DNA from: Argyresthia goedartella
Taxonomy: Eukaryota > Arthropoda > Insecta > Lepidoptera > Argyresthiidae
Assembly (NCBI GenBank): GCA_949825045.1
Contig: OX463827.1
Coordinates: forward strand, 4,238,501-4,302,500
Reading direction: 5' to 3'
Length of the DNA stretch: 64,000 nucleotides
The notes beneath the pieces are model-generated. The model saw only the letters and a program-made list of their open reading frames with translations. It searched no databases and was not told the origin of the DNA. Positions 32,493 through 41,053 of this stretch are shown one piece after another; position 1 is the first letter of the stretch, and every line of letters starts with the position of its first letter. Made by a program: the position numbers and the translations under genes.

Positions 32493-32744
32493 TCATAGGA
32501 CCCTGTAACGTTTTAAACCATAAGAACACAATAACAAATCATTTTCACTTCGTATTTTCATACTATCAGCACTGTTAAATCGATGTCGGAGGGGTTTACC
32601 TTTGGTGACCTTGTATTTGGCTTTCTCCGAAACTCTGCAATCTCGGGCTTCGTGCGCTACCTTTTTATCTATCGCTGTTATGTAATTTTGGCTAGGATAT
32701 CCTGTTGTTTTCTCTATTACGAGCCTGAAACCAAAATCTGACAT
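32493..32744 (-). CDS. Third ORF of the endogenous viral block, 83 codons, unknown
   Basis: Genuine ATG at 32744, 52 bases after the stop of the proline-rich ORF and in the same orientation. Begins MSDFGFRLVIEKTTGYPSQ and continues through a lysine/arginine-rich middle (DKKVAHEARDCRVSEKAKYK). I do not recognise it. Copy B (35267-35199) has the same first ~23 codons, then breaks at the duplication junction and ends at 35163. Its place in the block and even spacing suggest it may belong to the same viral or virus-derived unit as its neighbours. It may itself be truncated at 32493. A chance ORF is possible. Confidence 0.4.
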   Translation of the reverse strand: MSDFGFRLVIEKTTGYPSQNYITAIDKKVAHEARDCRVSEKAKYKVTKGKPLRHRFNSADSMKIRSENDLLLCSYGLKRYRVL

Positions 32745-32796
32745 ATTGCTATGTCGTTGTTTATCTGGTTGTCATGGCAATGTCCATTCAAACTCG

Positions 32797-33183
32797 TTAT
32801 CGGTCGGAAATCTTCCGTAGGATCTGCAAGGCTTTGTCAACTTCACTATGGAGTTCTTTAGGAACCTGGGATCTCAATTTCACTCCTAGAGCTGAAAGTG
32901 AGCTCTCTATTGATACTGGGCCAACAGTAATCTTGGAGAGATCTGGCATGGGAGGTGGTGGTGGTGGTAGAGGGGGCATCCCACTACTAGGACTAGTTGT
33001 CGGTGTGGAAATTGCAGGGAAAACCATTGCTGGCAGTATTGTACAGGATGGACAATAGCCGGCAAGACGTGTTTGTTTAAAGCTGCAGGCTGACCTTTCT
33101 GTAGATGGTGAGCATTCCAGAGAGGACCAGTGGTCAACATGCAGAACAGATGGTTTTATACTATACTTGAGGCAGGAAGTCAT
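32797..33183 (-). CDS. Proline-rich ORF, copy A (viral block), 128 codons
   Basis: Starts at a real ATG. Features in order: a hydrophilic N-terminal part with several cysteines (HVDHWSSLECSPSTERSACS), a proline tract (PPLPPPPPPMPDLSK, residues ~71-85) and a helical, charged C-terminus ending LHSEVDKALQILRKISDR. No transmembrane segment or recognised domain. Copy B at 35320-35706 differs at only a few residues (C4/Y4, G42/D42), and both frames are open. The preceding ORF in the block is the nucleoprotein-like sequence, here separated from it by a LINE-B insertion at 33189-34034. A viral accessory or phosphoprotein-like role is a guess from position only; a host-derived origin is not excluded. 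Confidence 0.55.
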   Translation of the reverse strand: MTSCLKYSIKPSVLHVDHWSSLECSPSTERSACSFKQTRLAGYCPSCTILPAMVFPAISTPTTSPSSGMPPLPPPPPPMPDLSKITVGPVSIESSLSALGVKLRSQVPKELHSEVDKALQILRKISDR

Positions 33184-33188
33184 CGATT

Positions 33189-34034
33189 GATAACAAATTG
33201 CAGTAGGGACCCCACATAGAAAAATTGGCTGGTAAATTAAGTTCTGCGGCTTACGCTGTTAGGAACATCAGACAAAACACGGATGTGGCTACATCTAGGC
33301 TAGTATATTTTAGTTACTTTCATAGTGTCATGTCCTATGGTATCTTGTTGTGGGGAAAAGCAGCGGATATTCAAACTATTTTTATTTTACAGAAAAGAGC
33401 TATTCGAGCAATTTATAATTTAAAACGCACAGACTCCTTAAGACAGCTTTTTAAAGAAATTGACATACTAACTGTAGCTAGTCAATTTATTTACGAAAAT
33501 ATAATGTACGTACGCAAAATTTCCCAAACTTAGCGATAGCTGTAATGTTAACCTAAGAAATAATCACAGACTACTTGCGCCCCGGTTTAGACTCGCGAAG
33601 GTTAGCAATTCTTTCAAGGGTCAATGCATTCTCTACTACAACAAGATACCTCTGGAGATCTTGACATTGCCATTTGAGCAATTTAAAATCCATGTTAAAG
33701 CGACTTTGTCGAAAAAGGGATATTACAATGTTCAAGATTACTTAAATGATGGGTCTGTATGGGGTTAATCTGACTCAACACAGATCTTGCTGTTAATAAT
33801 TTTGTAATTATTTATTCCTGCTTATTAATTATGATAATGACTAAATATTATATTTTGTATTAGTTAAGCATAAGCAATTTTTAAAAAGAGATCAAAAATT
33901 CAATCTGTGGGAGTTTCTACGCCCTTCTTCTCCTACAGTGGTCCAATGTAGAGAAGTGGAAAAAAATGATGATTGCTAAGTATATGTAAATATCTACAGT
34001 AATAAAGACATTTGGTATTTGGTATTTGGTATTT
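33189..34034 (+). pseudogene. LINE-B insertion inside viral block unit A
   Basis: Coding remnant GKLSSAAYAVRNIRQNTDVA, then VMSYGILLWGKAADIQ, ILQKRAIRAIYNLK and LRQLFKEIDILTVASQF; the frame closes at 33533. The 3' UTR has CTCAACACAGATCTTGCTG, CTCCTACAGTGGTCCAATG, and TACAGTAATAAAG followed by a (TTTGGTA)3-type tail ending at 34034. The matching position in unit B (35707-35710) is uninterrupted, with AGTCATCGAGTCACCATC. This defines the insertion exactly; no target-site duplication longer than one base is visible. It is 5'-truncated and contains only the C-terminal part of ORF2. Confidence 0.85.
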
Positions 34035-34085
34035 AGTCACCATCAGTTTTTACAGCTAAAAGCTGGTCCCCATCTCTCCCTGGAA

Positions 34086-35036
34086 TTATTGGTTTTCCAT
34101 TGCCATGAGAGCATCAGAGAGAGTCTTAGTCTGGTTAGCACGGGCAGCATCATAACGCGCAGCCATTGTCTTTACAGTGTCGGACAAGGCAATACCATCC
34201 TGAGAGACGGTAAGCACCCTCGCCTTTGCCAGAATGATGAATCTCACCTGGTCGGTGATCAGGCTCCCGTTCATTGCTGCTTCGACAAACATTTGTGATT
34301 GCTCCAACTGATCCTCTAGGGGCTGAATTGCGAGCTTTCTCTTCTGCTTGGCGTCGGCAAGCAGATGAGTCATTTCGATGTTTAAGAACATCGCCATTCC
34401 CTTCAGTGCTTCAGTGGCGGGTGTGACTGTTGTAGGAATAAGAGCCGGGAATATTGTATGGTACATGATGTTCGGCAAGTTCGGGAACAATTTCGACTTC
34501 AACTTGCTTGCTATATTATCCTTGATCACAAGCGCAGCAGTGCAGTGAGAGAATGCTTGAGCAAGTCTCGCTAGTGTTAGGCTCTTGGAACCAAGAATAC
34601 TTCTGTTCTACACCTTATCTGTCACCAGCCCGTAGGCAGATGCCTTCCTGCGCAGGATGACAGCAACCCCATCATCACACCTCAACAATGCCTTGTGAAG
34701 GTTGTTACCCCTCTCAAAGAATACGTTCAGGAAGAACATTAGATCGCTCTTCGTATCATTATTGGTGTATAAATTCAAACCCCCACAGTTGTCCATCTTG
34801 TCAACAGTAGGGTCAGCTGGGTTTTCAGCAGCCTTGGACAAGAATTGGGCTATGATCTTCTTTGCGTCGAAGCCAATGTATGCAACAGCATCTCTGATGG
34901 TCTTGTTGCTAGCCCACTCGTGGTCTGAGAATGTTAGGCGGCCTATATCCTCATAGCCTTCAAGACCTAGTGTTGTGTATAGCTCGTCAACCTGAGCATT
35001 GTTCAATCCCAAGGTCACCTCAATCTTTCCCTCCAA
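34086..35036 (-). pseudogene. Bunyavirus-like nucleoprotein, copy A (in-frame stop)
   Basis: Open from 35036 to 34086 (about 317 codons) except for one TAG at 34608-34610, where copy B has CAG (Gln). Motifs in order: VAYIGFDAKKIIAQFL, LMFFLNVFFERGNN, SLTLARLAQAFSHCTAALVI, LPNIMYHTIFPALIP and MAMFLNIEMTHLLADAK. This is the pattern of the tenuivirus/phlebovirus nucleoprotein family: YxGFD, RGN, LTLxRxAxAF, MxHxxFxxLI. These proteins coat viral RNA. No ATG starts the frame; it opens at a TTG just after a TAG, so the N-terminus is not certain. An unrelated frame upstream (ETGENIERLR, ~35180) might belong to another viral ORF. Divergent from the fragment at 4412. Confidence 0.75.
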
Positions 35037-35162
35037 CTAACGTCTTCAAAGATCTGAAAAGACACACCTTCAATGGTTAAAGCTGTCCAAGATCCTTTCT
35101 TCAAAAACTTGAAGAATATAGCTTAGCTCGTGTCGTGACTTGTCCAAGGACTTGTTGATTTC

Positions 35163-35267
35163 TCAGGCGTTCGATATTTTCACCAGTTGCAGTAAACCTG
35201 TTATGTAATTTTGGCTAGGATATCCTGTTGTTTTCTCTATTACGAGCCTGAAACCAAAATATGACAT
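35163..35267 (-). pseudogene. Truncated copy of the 83-codon viral-block ORF
   Basis: ATG at 35267; the first 23 codons match the ORF at 32744 (MSYFGFRLVIEKTTGYPSQN), with D3 changed to Y. At the duplication junction 35198/35199 the reading continues into unrelated sequence and stops at 35163. Confidence 0.6.
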
Positions 35268-35319
35268 AGTGCTATGTCGTTGTTTATCTGGTTGTCATGG
35301 CAATGTCCATTCAAACTCG

Positions 35320-35706
35320 TTAGCGGTCGGAAATCTTCCGTAGGATCTGCAAGGCTTTGTCAACTTCACTATGGAGTTCTTTAGGAACCTGGGATCTCAA
35401 TTTCACTCCTAGTGCTGAAAGTGAGCTCTCTATTGATACTGGGCCAACAGTAATCTTGGAGAGATCTGGCATGGGAGGTGGTGGTGGTGGTAGAGGGGGC
35501 ATCCCACTACTAGGACTAGTTGTCGGTGTGGAAATTGCAGGGAAAACCATTGCTGGCAGTATTGTACAGGATGGACAATAATCGGCAAGACGTGTTTGTT
35601 TAAAGCTGCATGCTGACCTTTCTGTAGATGGTGAGCATTCCAGAGAGGACCAGTGGTCAACATGCAGAACAGATGGTTTTATACTATACTTGAGGTAGGA
35701 AGTCAT
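35320..35706 (-). CDS. Proline-rich ORF, copy B (viral block), 128 codons
   Basis: Starts at ATG 35706 and lies 53 bases after the nucleoprotein-like stop (35760), with no insertion between. Same architecture as copy A: Cys-bearing N-terminus, PPLPPPPPPMPDLSK tract, helical end ELHSEVDKALQILRKISDR. The same length and near identity in both copies may only reflect a recent duplication. No family recognised. Confidence 0.55.
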   Translation of the reverse strand: MTSYLKYSIKPSVLHVDHWSSLECSPSTERSACSFKQTRLADYCPSCTILPAMVFPAISTPTTSPSSGMPPLPPPPPPMPDLSKITVGPVSIESSLSALGVKLRSQVPKELHSEVDKALQILRKISDR

Positions 35707-35759
35707 CGAGTCACCATCAGTTTTTACAGCTAAAAGCTGGTCCCCATCTCTCCCTGGAA

Positions 35760-36612
35760 TTATTGGTTTTCCATTGCCATGAGAGCAGCAGAGAGAGTCT
35801 TAGTCTGGTTAGCATGGGCAGCATCATAACGCGCAGCCATTGTCTTTACAGTGTCGGACAAGGCAATACCATCCTGAGAGACGGTAAGCACCCTCGCCTT
35901 TGCCAGAATGATGAATCTCACCTGGTCGGTGATCAGGCTCCCGTTCATTGCTGCTTCGACAAACATTTGTGATTGCTCCAACTGATCCTCTAGGGGCTGA
36001 ATTGCGAGCTTTCTCTTCTGCTTGGCGTCGGCAAGCAGATGAGTCATTTCGATGTTTAAGAACATCGCCATTCCCTTCAGTGCTTCAGTGGCGGGTGTGA
36101 CTGTTGTAGGAATAAGAGCCGGGAATATTGTATGGTACATGATGTTCGGCAAGTTCGGGAACAACTTCGACTTCAACTTGCTTGCTATATTATCCTTGAT
36201 CACAAGCGCAGCAGTGCAGTGAGAGAATGCTTGAGCAAGTCTCGCTAGTGTTAGGCTCTTGGAACCAAGAATATTTCTGTTCTGCACCTTATCTGTCACC
36301 AGCCCGTAGGCAGATGCCTTCCTGCGCAGGGTGACAGCAACCCCATCATCACACCTCAACAATGCCTTGTGAAGGTTGTTACCCCTCTCAAGGAATACGT
36401 TCAGGAAGAACATTAGATCGCTCTTCGCATCATTCTTGGTGTATAAATTCACACCCCCATAGTTGTCCATCTTGTCAACAGTAGGGTCAGCTAGGTTTTC
36501 AGCAGCCTTGGACAAGAATTGGGCTATGATCTTCTTTGCGTCGAAGCCAATGTATGCAACAGCATCTCTGATGGTCTTGTTGCTAGCCCACTCGTGGTCT
36601 GAGAATTTTAGG
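35760..36612 (-). CDS. Bunyavirus-like nucleoprotein, copy B (open frame, 5'-truncated)
   Basis: An uninterrupted frame of about 283 nucleoprotein codons, from LKFSDHEWASNKT to the stop at 35760. A few extra codons upstream come from the abutting LINE-B tail and begin at a TTG. Motifs: VAYIGFDAKKII, LMFFLNVFLERGNN, SLTLARLAQAFSHCTAALVI, NIMYHTIFPALIP. Compared with copy A it keeps the Gln codon where A has TAG, but lacks the first ~32 codons (IEVTLGLNNAQVDELYTTLG and following). No start codon is visible, so any translation would need an unseen promoter and start. Frame conservation could mean recent capture or selection; only rate tests can tell. Confidence 0.7.
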
Positions 36613-36634
36613 CGGATAGGAAGTTGCCACCACA

Positions 36635-36755
36635 ATATATATAGATATTTACATATACTTAGTAAACGTCATTTTTTGCCGCTTCTCTAAATTGGACCAC
36701 TGTGGAAGAAGCAGATGCCTGACAGGCGTCTAGTTCGCTTGGAGAAGTAGACATA
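36635..36755 (-). repeat. LINE-B 3' tail abutting viral unit B
   Basis: On the minus strand: CTTCTTCCACAGTGGTCCAA, TTTAGAGAAGCGGCAAAAAA, TGACGTTTACTAAGTATATG, TAAATATCTA. The region from about 36648 to 36870, including the adjoining SINE-A head, is an almost exact inverted copy of 53690-53890. Confidence 0.8.
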
Positions 36756-36932
36756 GCGACCTCTATGGCGCTGCGGTTGTGGCTCTGCCTACAATGCGAG
36801 AGATCCCGGGTTCGATCACCGGCTGGGGATAAAAGAAAAAAAAAACCCAGGTCTTGGATGTTTATATGTGTGTGATGTCGCTGTTTCTGGTTCCCTCGAC
36901 ACAGGGTATCCTAGTTTGGGGTCAGAAGCAAT
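36756..36932 (+). mobile_element. SINE-A copy, head-on to LINE-B tail
   Basis: GCGACCTCTATGGCGCTGCG, CAATGCGAGAGATCCC, GGGTTCGATCACCGGC, CCCAGGTCTTGGATGTTTAT, CCTAGTTTGGGGTCAGAAGC. The same CTCTATGGCGC variant and LINE-B junction are found inverted at 53774. Confidence 0.9.
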
Positions 36933-36966
36933 TAAAAAAAGTCTAGTACTTAATTACACATATGAA

Positions 36967-37191
36967 GCACATCAAAAATACTGATTTTCACAGCAAAAAA
37001 GGATCAGCAAAAACCCTTTTTATGTTTTAAGTATGTTTTGTTGTTCTTACATGTTCAACCTAACACGAAAGATAAAGGGGGCCTCGCTTCGCTAACCCCC
37101 TATACCCTTCACCCAAGCTACCGCAGTATTTTGCCATGATATTAGCTGTACAAATCAGTATATTTGCAGTGGAAATCAGTATTATATGTGC
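36967..37191. mobile_element. MITE-D copy, GCACATC type
   Basis: Left end GCACATCAAAAATACTGATT; the right end is partly rearranged (AATCAGTATATTTGCAGTGG, then ATATGTGC). Core: AACACGAAAGATAAAGGGGG, CACCCAAGCTACCGCAG. Confidence 0.8.
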
Positions 37192-37615
37192 AGTTTAATA
37201 TTTCCCTTAAAAAAATATGTGACAAAAACAATTGTGCTTATCATTTCATCCAGCAATATTTTCCCCACCGTATTACTACTGCCTCTCAACAACCCAAGGC
37301 ATTTTATTACCATGACATAAGGTTCAAATCGATATGCCTCAAAACAGCCTGGGTGTTTGAGAGAAGAAACAATACGTTTCCAAGAGCGACAATGGAAACG
37401 GAAACCGGGTGTAATGTCAGTCACAAATGTAAAGTACCCTCAAATAATTATATATTTTCATTGGAATCGCTCTCTTGTCAACGTAACGGCAAAGTATCGT
37501 ATGCTAAAATGGCACACATGCGCATGCGCTCAAAGGCCTCTGATGAGTTGTTTGTATCCACAGTTTTGGGGTTCCACTGTCGATTGCGACGAAAAGGTTA
37601 GCAAGGTTTTTAATC
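37192..37615. other. No recognisable feature
   Basis: A 145-codon plus frame (37164-37601) begins inside the MITE and overlaps chance frames. No domain seen. Confidence 0.35.
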
Positions 37616-37620
37616 TATTG

Positions 37621-38062
37621 GATGAGCTCTGTGGCGCTGTGGCTGTGGCTCAGCCTACCATGCGAGAGGTCCCGGGTTCGAACCGCGGTTGGGCTACAGA
37701 ATAAAAAAAACGTGTATTTAATGTTTATATGTGTGTGACGTCGCTGTTTCTGGTTCCTACGACAAAGGGTGTCCTAGTGTGAGGCCAGAAGAAATAATAA
37801 TAATAATAATAATTTGGACACTATTTACACACATTGATATAGCACCAAACTAGGATTCCCTGTATCTTGGGAACTAGACAACGATATACATACTTTTATA
37901 GATAAATATGACACTTAGATAGATAAACAATCATGACTAGGGTACCAACATCCGTTCTCATTAAACAAAAATTTGCCCCCACCGGGACTCGAACCCGGGG
38001 CCCTTGGCTTCGTAGGCAGGGTCACGGCCATTCGGGTCGTCAATGTATGTGCCTTTATGTTA
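37621..38062 (+). mobile_element. SINE-A copy interrupted by SINE-C
   Basis: The head GAGCTCTGTGGCGCTGTGGC, CATGCGAGAGGTCCC, GGGTTCGAACCGCGG and body through CTAGTGTGAGGCCAGAAG end at ~37796. The expected 3' end (AATGTATGTGCCTTTATG) resumes at 38042, immediately after the nested SINE-C. Confidence 0.85.
37797..38041 (-). mobile_element. SINE-C nested in SINE-A
   Basis: On the minus strand: GACGACCCGAATGGCCGTGA, GGGCCCCGGGTTCGAGTCCC (B box), CCTAGTTTGGTGCTATATCA and an (ATT)n tail at 37797-37815. A short deletion has removed part of the ACTCGGCAG block. Confidence 0.85.
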
Positions 38063-38461
38063 ATGTTTATGTTATGTTTATTTTACAGTCAATGTCATGG
38101 TTTGGTGTCATCAAAACCATCAGCAGGAGTGTCTACAGGGACCTATATTAGCTCTCCGTAGTTTTCCATTTTTATTTATTTATTTATTTTGTCTTATCTT
38201 TAGCTATCCGCTCTGTTTGTTTGTTGTTTTTGTAAAAAATTGTTACACATTTCATCCGTACTGCACAAGTCTTCTTCGCACTTCGGCGCATCGCGTGTTA
38301 CACAATTGTCCTGGCGGAACCACATACTACTTGCGCCCACGCGCACTTGGCGTGTCTTTCCGCAGTGCATCGACACTGTTGACTCTCATCTGAGGTCGAC
38401 TGCATTATAATTTGAGTGTTTGAAGGCTATACCTATACATTGGGATATAATATACAAATAT

Positions 38462-38580
38462 TCATAGCTGCGGCGATGGGCTAGTCCCCTGTATTGCGAA
38501 ATGGAGTGTTCAATATCTGACTTATCGTGGGTGCGGGCCTCTGCGGCCCCGTATGGGAAAAGGGCGTGACGCTTTCAGTG
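38462..38580 (+). repeat. GCGATGGGCTAG repeat
   Basis: TAGCTGCGGCGATGGGCTAG, then CCCGTATGGGAAAAGGGCGT. A related copy is at 43571-43680. Confidence 0.5.
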
Positions 38581-38621
38581 TTTATTTATTTAATGACTAG
38601 CTGATTCCCGTAACTTTATCA

Positions 38622-38834
38622 GCGTGTTCATAGGAAGTATCATTTACCGAGATAACGTTACCCTCCTTCTAGTGCAGTCGGATAGAATGAATCCTATATG
38701 TTAATCTAGCTCATAAACTATCTCTGTGCTAAATTTAACTAAAATCTGTTTTGCCGTTTTAGCGTGAATGAGCCACAAAATCACAAACATCCTAATATCG
38801 CTACTTTCAGATTTATAATATTAGTTGGATATAA
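38622..38834 (+). repeat. Repeat ending TATAATATTAGTTGGAT, second copy
   Basis: GAGATAACGTTACCCTCCTT, GTGCAGTCGGATAGAATG, TTTTAGCGTGAATGAGCCAC and TTTATAATATTAGTTGGATA. Closely matches 31715-31942. Confidence 0.75.
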
Positions 38835-39019
38835 TTTAAATGACGTATTTCAATCAGATGACTGTATACATAAAATAGGAAATTCGACATTCAGTATACT
38901 ACCATCATCACTTAATCTCGTATAAACACTTAATCTCAATCAAGCTCAAACACTTAAAAAAAACTACTTGTTTTTTTAGCAGTGCTGAGATTCCCTTTTG
39001 AAGGAGATTTTTATGAATA

Positions 39020-39236
39020 TGTTTTCGGCCAAACCCGATTTCAGGACAAACTAGTTTTAAGTTTATGTTTTAAGTATTTTTTGTTGTTCTTAAATGTTCA
39101 ACCTAACATGAAGGATAAAGGGGGCATCCCTTCTCTCATCCCCTTTACCCTTCACCTAAGCTACCGCAGTTTTGTCCCGATATAAGCTGTGCAAACTAGT
39201 TTGTCCTGAAATCGGGTTTGGCCGGTAACATATACA
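39020..39236. mobile_element. MITE-D core inside a different pair of terminal repeats
   Basis: Perfect 31-bp inverted repeats (about 39027-39057 and 39192-39222) start GGCCAAACCCGATTTCAGGA. Between them lies the MITE-D core: AAGTATTTTTTGTTGTTCTT, GAAGGATAAAGGGGGCA, CACCTAAGCTACCGCAG. Confidence 0.9.
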
Positions 39237-39239
39237 TTA

Positions 39240-40100
39240 TTTAGAGTTATTAAAGTGGATGACCACCACCAAATCTTTTCACAAAAAAATATGTTTTGCA
39301 AATATGGCAGTTTTAATAGAATTCAAAATATAACTGTGTATATATGAAATAACATTAGTATACGTACCTGAGATCTCTTACCAAACTCAATATCAATTAA
39401 AATAAAACCCAGGCTCAAAAACAGAAACACTCAAGCTTCGGCAATCTGCAATTTTGGTGATTTTCTTTTCCAATAACCTCGTCACGAATGTATTTTTTTT
39501 TTGTTGGATAGCGGGAAAAAAATTACATAGGCTTGTGTTACGTAAAAGGTTTCATGTGATTTAATCGGGTGATGTTGATCAAATTAGTCTAGATAGCAAA
39601 ATATTTAGGGGGATTCGTTTTACAGTACTTACCACCAAAATTTCTGTTTACGCGTGGACGCACCTTCGGAACAAGACCTTGGACTGGTTACGAAGCCAAA
39701 TATATAATAAAAACTATCATTGGATAGCACCATAAATGTTTATTATAACTATGAAGTCTGGTTTTTAATTTAATGCGTAACTTTTGTGTGAATGTCTGAA
39801 ATATCCACCAAAATCTAGCAATTTAATAAAATACCTTGCATTTCTATTTTAGTGGGTATATTATTTTCTATTATTTAATAAAAATTACTTGAAAATTGAA
39901 TTTTTGTGGCCTGGCATAGAAAACTAGACCGTAAAAAAATGTGTCACATTAATTTTACACCCAGATATTCAGCCATGTCGCAAAAAATGCCCTTGAGAAA
40001 TAACTCTTGGAGTAGTGAAAACTAAAGTTGCTCTGATCAAGTCGGTTTCATAGTGAAAGTTGTACAAAATGATGTCCCTAACAATTCCTTAATATTGGAC
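39240..40100. other. No recognisable feature
   Basis: AT-rich; ATGACCACCACC at 39257 recalls the end of the other MITE-D type, but nothing more is seen. Confidence 0.3.
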
Positions 40101-40109
40101 TATCTTTCT

Positions 40110-40540
40110 GTTGCAGCCTGTATTGTTATTTTTATATTAAATAGCAATGTGGTCGACTACATTACAATAATAGAATAATTCTTTATTTTTTTTATTACAT
40201 TTCTCGGTGCTGATTACATTTTAAGTATGCTATTAAGAATTAATGAGGAGGACATCATTCCTTAGAATAGTAAAGCTGAATTAAAGATATAATACTTATA
40301 TGATAAGATAAGTATTTATATATAGCATTATTTTTAGTATTATGTAGATATTGGTAAGTAGTTTATTATTTTTATTGTTGTGCCTATAATTCTACCTTTA
40401 GTTTCTTTTTTTCATCTCCACCTAGGTTTGCTGGAAGAAATCTCTTGTTAGAGATTAGCTCGCCTTTGTACATGTTCTTTCCTTTATATTTGTTTGTTAT
40501 CACTGTTTTGTGCAATAAAGTATAAAAGTATAAAGAAATA
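40110..40540 (+). repeat. Orphan LINE 3' UTR with hairpin tail
   Basis: GGTTTGCTGGAAGAAATCTC, TTGTTAGAGATTAGCTCGCC and TTTTGTGCAATAAAGTATAA. It matches the 3' UTR of the LINE at 54215-58785 but has no ORF2 upstream. Confidence 0.85.
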
Positions 40541-40559
40541 TTTATCACATTTAATAAAA

Positions 40560-41000
40560 AAAGAGACATAAAAACATAAAAAGCCTCTCTTTGGCACTTT
40601 TATTTTATTTCTTAATAATTATGAACAAAATATACGATTTAAAAGAAAACTGAAACGAAATGTTTTTTAAAACACATCAGCGTCTAGTGACAGGAATACA
40701 CTGGAAGTAAGGGTCAGACCTTTGCCTCAATCTCCTCCTTCATTGGATTAGAAAAAGAAAGGGAGATAGCTTCGTCCCTTACTTCCTGTTCTTCCTGCCT
40801 GATCTCGCTTATGGATCAGTTTTCGCGCCAATCAGTTTGAACCCGCCACTTTTAACAACAAAGCTTTTTTTTAAGATTCTCGTAAATGTAGGTTCTGTAT
40901 TCTGCTTCCAAATTAAGCGCCGCTTAAATTACTCAATTATTGAGCGACCAATTGTCACAACATGACTTTATGTCCGTCAGAGTTGTCGCATAGATAAAAA
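40560..41000. other. No recognisable feature
   Basis: No repeat, ORF or tail recognised. Confidence 0.3.
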
Positions 41001-41004
41001 TTTA

Positions 41005-41053
41005 TAGTATGTATGTATGTATGTATGTATATATAGTATGTATGTATGTATGT
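41005..41053 (+). repeat. (GTAT)n microsatellite
   Basis: GTATGTATGTATGTATGTAT, a short TATATA interruption, then further GTAT units. Confidence 0.95.

Larger units (their letters stand above)
32676..34940 (-). repeat. Duplicated viral block, unit A (with LINE-B inside)
   Basis: After removal of the ~846-bp LINE-B insertion (33189-34034), this unit is ~1,420 bp, the same length as unit B at 35199-36617. The left junction is CTGTTATGTAATTTTGGCTA in both copies, and the right one ends at TTAGGCGG. The 258-bp spacer (34941-35198) continues the nucleoprotein sequence upstream of unit A. Unit B has no equivalent: it stops where LINE-B tail sequence begins. Confidence 0.9.
35199..36617 (-). repeat. 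Duplicated viral block, unit B (no LINE)
   Basis: Collinear with unit A and nearly identical, but with no LINE-B insertion. The right end is cut at GGCGG, followed by ATAGGAAGTTGCCACCAC and the LINE-B 3' tail. The left end is the tandem junction at 35198/35199. Confidence 0.9.

Noticed and set aside
32774..33058. Glycine-rich plus ORF (GMGGGGGGRGG)
   Set aside because: It is antisense of the proline tract; the minus-strand ORF is the one in the same orientation as, and evenly spaced from, the neighbouring nucleoprotein-like ORF.
34026..34298. 90-codon plus ORF near the viral block
   Set aside because: Antisense of the nucleoprotein-like frame, repeated with it at 35763.
37164..37601. 145-codon ORF as host gene
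   Set aside because: It starts inside a MITE, has no domain and overlaps other chance frames.
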